Positions 7,994 to 14,724 of a stretch of 15,679 nt of DNA are shown in pieces. How positions within the stretch are numbered: the first letter of the stretch is position 1; each line of letters begins with the position of its first letter. The stretch comes from CAZOWM01 sp964583615 (lineage in GTDB: Bacteria > Spirochaetota > B62-G9 > DRHN01), in NCBI GenBank assembly GCA_964583615.1, contig CAZOWM010000065.1:1-15679 (forward strand), read 5' to 3'. The translations under genes were made by a program, and so were the position numbers. The notes under the pieces were generated by a model, which searched no databases, had not been told where the DNA came from, and was given only the letters and a program-made list of their open reading frames with translations.

Positions 7994-8664
7994 CTCTTGT
8001 TGTTCCGGCCCAGTGCGAGGAAGTCCTGAATTGCTTCGGTAACGTCCGGTTTTCCGAATATAGCGGTTCCAGCAACGAGGACGTTTGTCCCAGCCTGAAC
8101 GATTTTTCCCCCTGTCTGCATATTTACTCCTCCGTCGACCGCAATGTCAAAAGGGAGCGAGTTCCGGATCCTGAACCTATGGGCGTATTGCATTTTCTCG
8201 AGTGTTTCTTCCATAAAGGTCTGCCCGCCGAAGCCGGGAAACACCGAAAGGATGAGGAGAAAATCGATCTGAAGCAGAAGATCCTCGAGTGATTTCAGCG
8301 GCCTGTCAGGGTTTATGGCAAACCCGTTTTTTATGCCCTGTTTTCGTATTTTTTGTAAAACTCCATCGAGGTCTCTGACCGCGTCTTCCTGTACGATGAT
8401 GTAATCGGGTTTTTTCTCAATAAAATCGTCGAGACGCTCCTCTGCATTTGCGATCATGAGGTGCGCAATCAGCGGAATACGAACCCGCTTCTTGAGGGCG
8501 GGTATGAGATCGAGACCGAAGCTGATGTTCGGCACATAATGCCCGTCCATGTAATCAAGATGAAGGGAGCCTGCGCCGCCGGATTCGGCAGCAACAGATG
8601 CTTCTCCAAGAGCACCAAAATCGGCACCGAGCAAAGAGGGGCTCACCTGCAGTGTATACTCCAT
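7990..8664 (-). CDS. rpe: Ribulose-phosphate 3-epimerase, divergent
   Basis: A 224-residue TIM-barrel epimerase interconverting ribulose 5-phosphate and xylulose 5-phosphate in the pentose phosphate pathway. Visible metal and catalytic residues are SPSLLGADF near the N-terminus, H35 and D37 in LHLDYMDGHYVPN, H68 in AHLMI, and the aspartate in the DIAVDGGVN strand that acts as the other acid/base. PGFGGQTF forms the flexible loop. Some flanking positions differ from the usual sequence: VFPGFGGQ instead of VNPGFGGQ, IIVQEDA instead of a VHxE strand, and AHLMI instead of DVHLM. It may therefore act on a related sugar phosphate (an allulose-6-phosphate epimerase-like role is possible). The ATG at 8664 is backed by a strong AAAGGAGGAG. 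It lies 26 bases after the dehydrogenase gene and overlaps UPF0280 by four bases. Confidence 0.88.
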   Translation of the reverse strand: MEYTLQVSPSLLGADFGALGEASVAAESGGAGSLHLDYMDGHYVPNISFGLDLIPALKKRVRIPLIAHLMIANAEERLDDFIEKKPDYIIVQEDAVRDLDGVLQKIRKQGIKNGFAINPDRPLKSLEDLLLQIDFLLILSVFPGFGGQTFMEETLEKMQYAHRFRIRNSLPFDIAVDGGVNMQTGGKIVQAGTNVLVAGTAIFGKPDVTEAIQDFLALGRNNKR

Positions 8665-8690
8665 TGATTCTCCTCCTTTGATCGGTGTAC

Positions 8691-9719
8691 CTAATCGAAG
8701 ATGATCGCCACCTTTATCACACTCTCGTCTTTGCTTGTTGCGGTCTCGAATGCGCGCTCCACTTCGTCGAGGCCGAAAGTGTGCGTGACAAGCAGGTCCG
8801 AAGGAATCTGGTTTTCCCTGAGAAGCTGAAAGGCCTTGGGAAATCCCCAGTTCGGGATTGCATGAGAAGCTCTGAGCTTTAATTTATTGAAGTGAAACCG
8901 GTTTGCATTGAACGTGATGTCCTCTTCTCTGTAACTGATGCCGTTGAATGCAATAACGCCTCCGAATGAGGCAATTTCGAATGTATCGGGAATCGTTGCC
9001 GGTGGTGAGGTAACGATAAATCGCTCTATCCCCTGCGGGTATGCGGCCTTTACCTTCTGTTTCCAGTCACGCTCGTCAGTAAAGAAAACCATGTCGGCCC
9101 CAAGCGTTTTCGCGGCTTCCGCCCGCTTTCGCCCGCGGGCTGTGGAGCCTCTTCTTGCAAGAACCGCAATCGAGACAGCGCCACTGAGGCGGGCGATCTT
9201 TATGCAGCACAGACCGATGGCACCCGGCCCGGATACGCACACGGTTCTCATTCCGTCGAGCTGGGCTTCGCGGCTGACATCAAGGGCGACGGTCAGCGGT
9301 TCCGCAAATGAGGCTTCCACAAAGCTGAGATCTGAGAAATGAACGAGCATATCAGCAGGAACCTTCATGTACTCAGCCATGGCTGGTGTATCGTTCATGT
9401 AGGTTTTTATGCGTGTGCACAGTGCGTATTCTCCGTTCAGGCATGAGCTGCATTGACCGCAGGGAATGTGGTTTTGCACGATGACCCTGTCTCCAACAGT
9501 GAAGTTTCGTACGCTCTCTCCCAGTTCGTGCACGATACCCGAAACCTCGTGACCGAGGGGAGTTGGTTTTTTTTCAGGAAAATCGTTGTAGAAGTGGGCG
9601 TCGGTCCCGCATATTCCGCATGCCATCACCTTTACCACGACCTCACCGGGTGCGGGTTTTGGGATTTGGATGTTTTTAACAGCAATCTTCTTTTCTCCGA
9701 CAACCCATGCAGATTTCAT
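8691..9719 (-). CDS. Zinc-dependent medium-chain alcohol/polyol dehydrogenase
   Basis: This 342-residue MDR-family dehydrogenase oxidises an alcohol or polyol with a nicotinamide cofactor. Catalytic zinc ligands are C34 (in CGICGTD), H57/E58 (in LGHE) and E140 (in FAEPLTVALD). The structural zinc is held by four cysteines, C87, C90, C93 and C101, in CGQCSSCLNGEYALC. The Rossmann loop is GPGAIG (164-169). The strand that usually ends in an acidic residue selecting NAD instead reads VLARRGSTARGRKR, rich in arginine, which suggests NADP(H). The overall pattern resembles sorbitol, galactitol-phosphate or threonine dehydrogenases; the substrate is not readable. As first gene of the operon with the pentose-phosphate epimerase, a sugar or polyol phosphate substrate is plausible. 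The ATG at 9719 follows AGGGG (9728-9732) by eight bases. Confidence 0.92.
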   Translation of the reverse strand: MKSAWVVGEKKIAVKNIQIPKPAPGEVVVKVMACGICGTDAHFYNDFPEKKPTPLGHEVSGIVHELGESVRNFTVGDRVIVQNHIPCGQCSSCLNGEYALCTRIKTYMNDTPAMAEYMKVPADMLVHFSDLSFVEASFAEPLTVALDVSREAQLDGMRTVCVSGPGAIGLCCIKIARLSGAVSIAVLARRGSTARGRKRAEAAKTLGADMVFFTDERDWKQKVKAAYPQGIERFIVTSPPATIPDTFEIASFGGVIAFNGISYREEDITFNANRFHFNKLKLRASHAIPNWGFPKAFQLLRENQIPSDLLVTHTFGLDEVERAFETATSKDESVIKVAIIFD

Positions 9720-9749
9720 CCTTTTGACCCCTATATCGTGTTATTCTGG

Positions 9750-9777
9750 ATAGTAAAGCTTTTAGCGTAGATGTCAA
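9750..9777 (-). promoter_or_regulatory. Promoter of the dehydrogenase-epimerase-UPF0280 operon
   Basis: On the minus strand a perfect TTGACA (9772-9777) is followed after 16 bases by TACTAT (9750-9755), which matches four of six -10 positions. Transcription would start near 9743, giving a leader of about 24 bases that includes the AGGGG ribosome binding site. The divergent ATPase gene starts on the other side of this gap. Confidence 0.6.
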
Positions 9778-10968
9778 TTGCTTTTTGGGAAAATAGTTCT
9801 TTTATTTTTCCATCAGGATGAATACCTTAGATATATTGTGGTTATCAATGAAAACGTAAAACGAAAGATCATACCTGTAGCAGGCGGAAAAGGCGGCGTA
9901 GGGAAGACCTTTCTTGTTTCAAACCTCTCGATCGCGCTTGCGGAGAACGGAAAGGATGCCGTTGCCGTTGATCTCGATCTCGGCAGCTCAAACCTGCACA
10001 CGTTTCTTGGGATAAAAAACACCTCCTCCGGTGTGGGAAACCTTCTCTGCCGAAAGAGAATGTCTTTTCAGGAGCTCCTCGTCCCCACTTCATACGATAA
10101 GCTCAGATTTGTTCCTGGGGATGCACTCGTTTCCGGTCTGTCGAATATATTGTTCGCGCAGAAGAAACGGATCGTTGACGGCATACTGAGCATAGACGCG
10201 GAATACATCATCATCGATCTCGGATCGGGAACCAACTCAACCATTCTTGATTTCTTTCTCATATCGAACTCTGGATTTATCGTGACGTCTCCACTGACAA
10301 CCTCTATACTCAATGCGTACAGTTTTTTAAAGGCCCTCCTTTTTCGCTTTTTCCTGAGGGCTTTTGCTGAGCAGAATGAAATAATAAAATATCTCAAGTC
10401 TGTGATGAAGGAAAAAAAACCGGGTTCATCAGCACCTGTTTCTGAAATCCTGCGCAAAATCAGCCGTATCGACAGAAAGGCAGGTGAAAAGGCGGAAAAC
10501 TATATGAAGATCCTTCAGCCGAAAATAGTCGTCAATCTGGCAAAAACGCCAGACGATCTTCTTATTGTGGATAAACTGAGAGATCTGATACATGAAAGTT
10601 TGAGCCTCGATGTGGAATGCATGGGAGTGGTGTATTCAGACAGTGCCGTGGACAGCGCTCTTGCAGCGAACAGGCCGCTCGCCGAGTTCGAACGGAGCTC
10701 CATTGCCTACCGTGATGTAGAGCGGATTTCGCTGAAAATCATTCAGTCCGATAAGTTTCCCCAGATGCCTCTCGATCTCAGCTATTACAAAGACAGTTTC
10801 GAACTGGCACAGATAGAGGCGCAAAACGACTGGGAGGAAATGCAGGCGGTAGAGCGATCCAAAGAGGAAGTGGACGCGGGAGATCTCATCGCCGTTATGA
10901 GCGCGCAGAAAAGGAAGATATCCGAACTTCAGGGGATCATACGCAACCTCACAATGGGAAGAGGCTGA
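9778..10968 (+). CDS. MinD/ParA-family P-loop ATPase
   Basis: A deviant Walker A motif, GGKGGVGKT (36-44), the following VDLDLGSSNLHTFLG strand and the Walker B strand IIIDLGSGT place this in the MinD/ParA/FlhG group of dimerising ATPases that position cellular structures. It has a charged helical insert at about residues 190-245 and a helical C-terminal tail after about 330, beyond the basic MinD fold. No C-terminal membrane-targeting helix of the MinD kind is obvious, and no ParB, MinC or flagellar gene is adjacent, so the cargo is unknown. The start is uncertain: TTG at 9778 gives 396 residues with an unusual hydrophobic lead, whereas GTG at 9838 gives 376 residues beginning MVINENVKRKIIPVAGG, which fits the family better. 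Neither has a clear Shine-Dalgarno sequence. The J-domain gene lies about 300 bases downstream in the same direction. Confidence 0.88.
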   Translation: MLFGKIVLLFFHQDEYLRYIVVINENVKRKIIPVAGGKGGVGKTFLVSNLSIALAENGKDAVAVDLDLGSSNLHTFLGIKNTSSGVGNLLCRKRMSFQELLVPTSYDKLRFVPGDALVSGLSNILFAQKKRIVDGILSIDAEYIIIDLGSGTNSTILDFFLISNSGFIVTSPLTTSILNAYSFLKALLFRFFLRAFAEQNEIIKYLKSVMKEKKPGSSAPVSEILRKISRIDRKAGEKAENYMKILQPKIVVNLAKTPDDLLIVDKLRDLIHESLSLDVECMGVVYSDSAVDSALAANRPLAEFERSSIAYRDVERISLKIIQSDKFPQMPLDLSYYKDSFELAQIEAQNDWEEMQAVERSKEEVDAGDLIAVMSAQKRKISELQGIIRNLTMGRG

Positions 10969-11004
10969 AGAGTTTTACAGTGGGTCTGTGAAGCTTCAAG
11001 TGGC

Positions 11005-11022
11005 TGAAGGTTCAGACCTTCA
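11005..11022. terminator. Perfect 7-bp hairpin after the ATPase gene
   Basis: TGAAGGT-TCAG-ACCTTCA forms a 7-bp stem with a 4-base loop, 36 bases after the ATPase stop. On the minus strand it begins exactly at the TGA of the short ORF at 11020-11199. That position suits a bidirectional transcript end between convergent genes. No T-run follows on either strand, so it is at best a non-canonical terminator. Confidence 0.35.
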
Positions 11023-11199
11023 CGCGATCTCGTATTCTATAAATGAATTGAATATTTTTCTGATTGCTTTTGCCGCATTCTCGGCATTGATCTTGGGGAC
11101 ATTGGCGTCCTTCCAGATGGTGATTTGGAAAAAGCTTTGCATTGCCTCCAGCACGTCATCGGTATCGTAGAAAATGGTGGAGAAATTGTGTCCTTCTCC
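11020..11199 (-). CDS. Possible short or truncated unrecognised gene
   Basis: One minus-strand frame in the ATPase/J-domain gap encodes 59 residues, including FYDTDDVLEAMQSFFQITI and KINAENAAKAIRKIFNSFIE, and ends at a TGA at 11020-11022. The composition (amphipathic helices, few rare residues) and the many codons ending in C or G look coding, unlike the other frames here. No ATG lies at a sensible place: candidates are ATT at 11175, GTG at 11154 and the internal ATG at 11142. The frame is closed upstream by a TAG at 11200-11202. Another minus-strand frame is open just upstream (to about 11231), so an older gene with a frameshift is possible. A hairpin begins at its stop codon. I recognise no family. 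Confidence 0.35.
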   Translation of the reverse strand, partial: GEGHNFSTIFYDTDDVLEAMQSFFQITIWKDANVPKINAENAAKAIRKIFNSFIEYEIA

Positions 11200-11237
11200 C
11201 TAAAGTGGAGGAGGGTACTTTCAATGAGCAAATTTAT

Positions 11238-11266
11238 TTGACAGAAAAGAATTATGTACTCATACT
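11238..11266 (+). promoter_or_regulatory. Promoter directly upstream of the J-domain gene
   Basis: A perfect TTGACA (11238-11243) is followed after 17 bases by CATACT (11261-11266), four of six -10 matches including the key A2 and T6. The predicted transcription start, about seven bases beyond the -10, falls at or beside the ATG at 11273. The mRNA would then have little or no leader. Confidence 0.55.
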
Positions 11267-11272
11267 TGGAAC

Positions 11273-12058
11273 ATGAAAATTGAGGATGCGCTGAAACTTC
11301 TCGGATTGAAGGGTTCGTCGAGCACCGCAGATCTCAACTCGAGCTTCAGAAAGAGGGCAAAACAATTTCATCCTGATTTCAATCCCGGGAGAGAAAAATG
11401 GGCGCACCAGCGCATGATAGAGCTGAATCTCGCCTATGAAAAGGCACTGGAGTATTTTACCAGTCTGACCGCAGGTGATGAGTCCTTCACGAAACCTCCA
11501 CACGATGTTTCTTTTATTGTGAAATTCAACAGGGCATTCAATCTGGCCCTCGATGCAGTTTACCTGTATTACCAGTACGGCCTGGAGAACGTTCACCTGA
11601 GAAAAGAGGGTGTCAGAAAGTTCAGGTACAGGGATGCGGTGAAAAGCATGAAGTCTGCGATAGACTCGCTTGAAGCTTTGATCCCCTTTGCCGCTGCAGG
11701 GCTGCAGAGCGAAAACTTGCGAACCATCACCGACTTTTCAAGAGGTTTTCTGCAGAACATGTTCATAGACCGCCCGTTCGTTCCGACCGGAAACGCAATG
11801 GAAGCATATGCGCACAGACACTACCAGGAAGGAAGCAATCTCCTCGACTATGCCATCAAGGATGCCTTCTTCGGAGACAGGCTCATTCAGGTGAGGGCTG
11901 GCTCGTATTACAGCAAGATCAGCAAAGGCTATCAGGAACTGACGCGCGTCATCGTGAAGTATTATGAAAGCAGCTGGATATCGGAGACGATAATAAAGAT
12001 ATACCTGCTGGAGGTTTTCACAAAAGTGATAAAGCTTCTGAAACAGATGCGGTACTGA
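11273..12058 (+). CDS. J-domain (DnaJ-like) protein with a helical C-terminal region
   Basis: Residues 1-65 form a J domain, with SFRKRAKQFHPDFNPG holding the HPD tripeptide (33-35) that stimulates DnaK ATPase, and the closing helix RMIELNLAYEKALEYF. The remaining 200 residues have no zinc-finger or glycine/phenylalanine-rich region of DnaJ, so this is a type III J protein. They are mostly predicted helix with many aromatic residues (AVYLYYQYGLENVHLR, YYSKISKGYQELTRVIVKYY), and I recognise no family in them. Such proteins recruit DnaK to a particular client or site. The ATG at 11273 must be near the true start because the J domain begins at once; only a weak GGA precedes it. It follows the MinD/ParA-like gene and ends one base before the stop of the convergent dikinase-like gene. 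Confidence 0.82.
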   Translation: MKIEDALKLLGLKGSSSTADLNSSFRKRAKQFHPDFNPGREKWAHQRMIELNLAYEKALEYFTSLTAGDESFTKPPHDVSFIVKFNRAFNLALDAVYLYYQYGLENVHLRKEGVRKFRYRDAVKSMKSAIDSLEALIPFAAAGLQSENLRTITDFSRGFLQNMFIDRPFVPTGNAMEAYAHRHYQEGSNLLDYAIKDAFFGDRLIQVRAGSYYSKISKGYQELTRVIVKYYESSWISETIIKIYLLEVFTKVIKLLKQMRY

Positions 12059-14668
12059 TCACACGTTGTTCCCGATATTTTGCTGTGCAATCGCGAGTTT
12101 TGCGATCGGTATGCCGAATGGCGAGCATGATACGTAATTCAGTCCGGTCTGCATCGCAAAGGGGATATTTTCCGGTTCGGCACCGTGCTCACCGCACAGC
12201 CCCAGCACAATATCCGGTCGTGTGAGCCTGCCTCTCTCAGCCGCGAGCCGTACGAGCTCTTTTACCTGTTCACCGAGATATTTGAATGGGTTTTGTTCGA
12301 GGAGGTCGAACTCGTTGTAGTCCGAGAAAAATGAATTGAAATCGTCACGGGACAGCCCATTGGTGGTCTGCGTGAGGTCGTTTGTGCCGAAGCTGAAAAA
12401 CTCCGCATACTGGGCGATCTTGTCGGCAGAGAGAGCGGCCGCAGGGAGTTCTATCATGGTTCCCACCTTGTACTCAATGGGCTCGCACTGAAAGGATTTC
12501 CGCACCTCAACCTCGATGTCCTTGATTCCGATGATGGCAGCGCCCTCGATCTTTTTCCCGTTCCGGATAGTTTTTATTTCATTCGCGCTCATGACGAGGG
12601 GGATCATAATCTCGGGTTTTACATCGATTCCTTCCTTTTTCAGACTGTATGCTGCCTCGAAAATTGCACGTGTCTGCATGTTGTAGATCTCCGGATAGGA
12701 GATCGCTACCCTGATTCCCCTGTGCCCGAGCATAGGATTGAACTCCTCGAGCATGTCACTGCGCAAACGGATTTCATTTTCTGTGAGCTTGGGATATTTT
12801 GACTTCATGAACTTGATGAATGTGGCCATACTCTCTTTTGTGTGAGGGAGAAACTCATGGAGGGGTGCGTCCAGAAGCCGTACCGTGACTGGCAGACCTT
12901 CCATAATCTTGAAAAGCTTGTAGAAGTCAGCCACCTGCATCTTTTTTAGCTCTTCGAGCGCTTTTATACGCTCCTTTTTGTCGCCTGCTATGATCATCGC
13001 TCTGAACGTGTTGATCCGTTTTTCGTGGAAAAACATGTGTTCCGTTCGGCACAGGCCGATTCCCGCTGCTTTGAACAGCTTTGCGAGCTGTGCATCTTTC
13101 GGCTGGTCTGCATTCGCGTGTACGTCAAAATCACCGATTTTTTTTTGGATAAGCTCGAGCAGTTCGAGCAGACCGCTTCCTTCGGGTGAAGGCTCTATGA
13201 GCGAGGCCTTTCCGAAGTAGATCATAGGGTCGTCGTAATAGGGTATATTGAGCGTGAGATAGTCGCCCTCTTTCACCGTTTTGTTGCCGATGCGCATAGA
13301 ACCGCTCGAAAAATAAATTTTTGGATAAACGAGGGCCACTTTCCCGAGGCTCCGGGCGACGACAGGTGCGTGGGATGCGTATCCGCCTTCTGAGGAGAGT
13401 ACGCCTTTCGCAACCTCGATTGCTTTTACATCCTCGGCGAATGTCGCAGGCATGGCGAGAATGAAATTCGTGTCCTGATTTGTCTGCGTTGCCCTCTTGT
13501 AGGCCTTGAGGAGTTTCTCGGTAGAGAAATATACCTGCCCGATTGCGGCTCCAACCGCGCCCGCGATGCCTCCACTCAGCTTAGGGAGATTTTCCGCCTT
13601 TTCGACATCGATCACCGGATGAAGAATTTCTGCAAGCCTTCCCGGTTTGATCGTTTTGATCACGTATTCATCATCAACGATATCTTTCACCCGAAGGTCG
13701 AGAAGCGTCTTTATCTCTGCCTGGGTTGATTTGTTCGGTACAGGAACCTGGTCGATCACCCACAGTCTTCCGTTTTCCACGGTGAAACGAACCTGGCGTA
13801 CTTCCTTGAAATACTTTTCGAGCTCACCCGCGAGTTTTTTCAGGTCTTTGAGGAATGAATCGTCAATTTTTTTTATGTCCTTTCCACGTGTTTCTGTTGC
13901 GTCGAAGGCATTAACGAAAAACTTGCCGCTTATTTCGTTGTTACCCGTCACGATGTCTCTCGTGTAGTAGCTTCCAAAGTAGCTTTCTTCACCGTAGTTC
14001 CCGAAAGTCATCGCTTGAATGAGAATCGCGGAGTCGAGGTTGCTTGAATTGATCTGATAGTACGAGTGAAGAAGACGGATGGCATATATAAGCTGCTCGT
14101 AGGCATTGGAAAACATCTCTTCAGGGAACAACGACTTGTTTTCCTCGATCAGTTCCCTGGTTTTGCCCTGCTTCTTTACCTTCTTCAATTTTTCTGCAAA
14201 ATCGGACAGCTGCTCTTTTCTTTCACTTGTGACGTCTGTTTTCTTCTCGAGCTCTAAAAGCTTCAGCAGTACGTTTCTGTATTCATGATAGGCGAATTCT
14301 TCGCCGACGAAGGTGGAAAATCCGCCGATTGTTTTGTCACAGAGCCCGATGTCGTGTATTGAAAATGCCTTGATCATGTTGAGCTGCGGGCTTTCCACCA
14401 CCTTGATGAGCATGGGGTTTTTTGCATCGTTGTATCGCTTGCGAAGAAGGCGCTCAATTTTGGAAATGGGCTCTATAAGAAATTTCTTCGCATCCGAGGG
14501 ATTCGAAACAAGTTCACCGACTGTTTCATTGGGGATCATGAAACCTGGTAAGATCGGCGCCCCCATTGTCGCGAGCTCCATAACCCGGGCGCCCCGAATT
14601 CCAATGATCTCCTGGACCTTGGGTTCTTCGATGTGTTCTGTACTGCTGAAAGAATAATATTTCTTCAT
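12059..14668 (-). CDS. Pyruvate phosphate dikinase-like protein with degenerate ATP-grasp domain
   Basis: The 869-residue length and domain order match PPDK: ATP-grasp (about 1-340), swivelling phosphohistidine domain (about 360-500) and PEP/pyruvate TIM barrel (about 510-869). The phosphohistidine is H433 in GGYASHAPVVARSLGK. The barrel is well kept: GLCRTEHMFF (538-547), RLLDAPLHEFLP, EFNPMLGHRGIR, GTMIELP, FFSFGTNDLTQ and the catalytic cysteine C825 in GLCGEHG. The N-terminal domain has the fold signature (GIRGARVMEL...LPGFMI), but positions expected to bind MgATP are altered. VVESPQLNM stands where RSG.R.SMPGMMD is usual, and the metal-binding E...Q pair of the FTIE...LQTR strand reads VRFTVENGRLWVIDQV. 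It may use PEP without ATP, act as a regulator or phosphotransfer partner, or be a divergent active enzyme. The start ATG has GGGTGA upstream; the gene follows a 299-residue unknown by 56 bases. Confidence 0.88.
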   Translation of the reverse strand: MKKYYSFSSTEHIEEPKVQEIIGIRGARVMELATMGAPILPGFMIPNETVGELVSNPSDAKKFLIEPISKIERLLRKRYNDAKNPMLIKVVESPQLNMIKAFSIHDIGLCDKTIGGFSTFVGEEFAYHEYRNVLLKLLELEKKTDVTSERKEQLSDFAEKLKKVKKQGKTRELIEENKSLFPEEMFSNAYEQLIYAIRLLHSYYQINSSNLDSAILIQAMTFGNYGEESYFGSYYTRDIVTGNNEISGKFFVNAFDATETRGKDIKKIDDSFLKDLKKLAGELEKYFKEVRQVRFTVENGRLWVIDQVPVPNKSTQAEIKTLLDLRVKDIVDDEYVIKTIKPGRLAEILHPVIDVEKAENLPKLSGGIAGAVGAAIGQVYFSTEKLLKAYKRATQTNQDTNFILAMPATFAEDVKAIEVAKGVLSSEGGYASHAPVVARSLGKVALVYPKIYFSSGSMRIGNKTVKEGDYLTLNIPYYDDPMIYFGKASLIEPSPEGSGLLELLELIQKKIGDFDVHANADQPKDAQLAKLFKAAGIGLCRTEHMFFHEKRINTFRAMIIAGDKKERIKALEELKKMQVADFYKLFKIMEGLPVTVRLLDAPLHEFLPHTKESMATFIKFMKSKYPKLTENEIRLRSDMLEEFNPMLGHRGIRVAISYPEIYNMQTRAIFEAAYSLKKEGIDVKPEIMIPLVMSANEIKTIRNGKKIEGAAIIGIKDIEVEVRKSFQCEPIEYKVGTMIELPAAALSADKIAQYAEFFSFGTNDLTQTTNGLSRDDFNSFFSDYNEFDLLEQNPFKYLGEQVKELVRLAAERGRLTRPDIVLGLCGEHGAEPENIPFAMQTGLNYVSCSPFGIPIAKLAIAQQNIGNNV

Positions 14669-14724
14669 ACGCTCACCCGATTAAATGACATATCTGAGTT
14701 TGTGTTCCTGTCCTTTGTTTTCGA

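Noticed and set aside
9778..10968. Chromosome-partitioning ParA or flagellar FlhG by name
   Set aside because: The fold is right, but no ParB, parS-like repeat or flagellar gene is visible, so only the family level is supported.
10988..11170. Plus-strand 60-residue ORF with a hydrophobic stretch (FLIAFAAFSALILG)
   Set aside because: The membrane-like stretch is most simply the antisense of the amphipathic minus-strand frame at 11020-11199, and there is no ribosome binding site.
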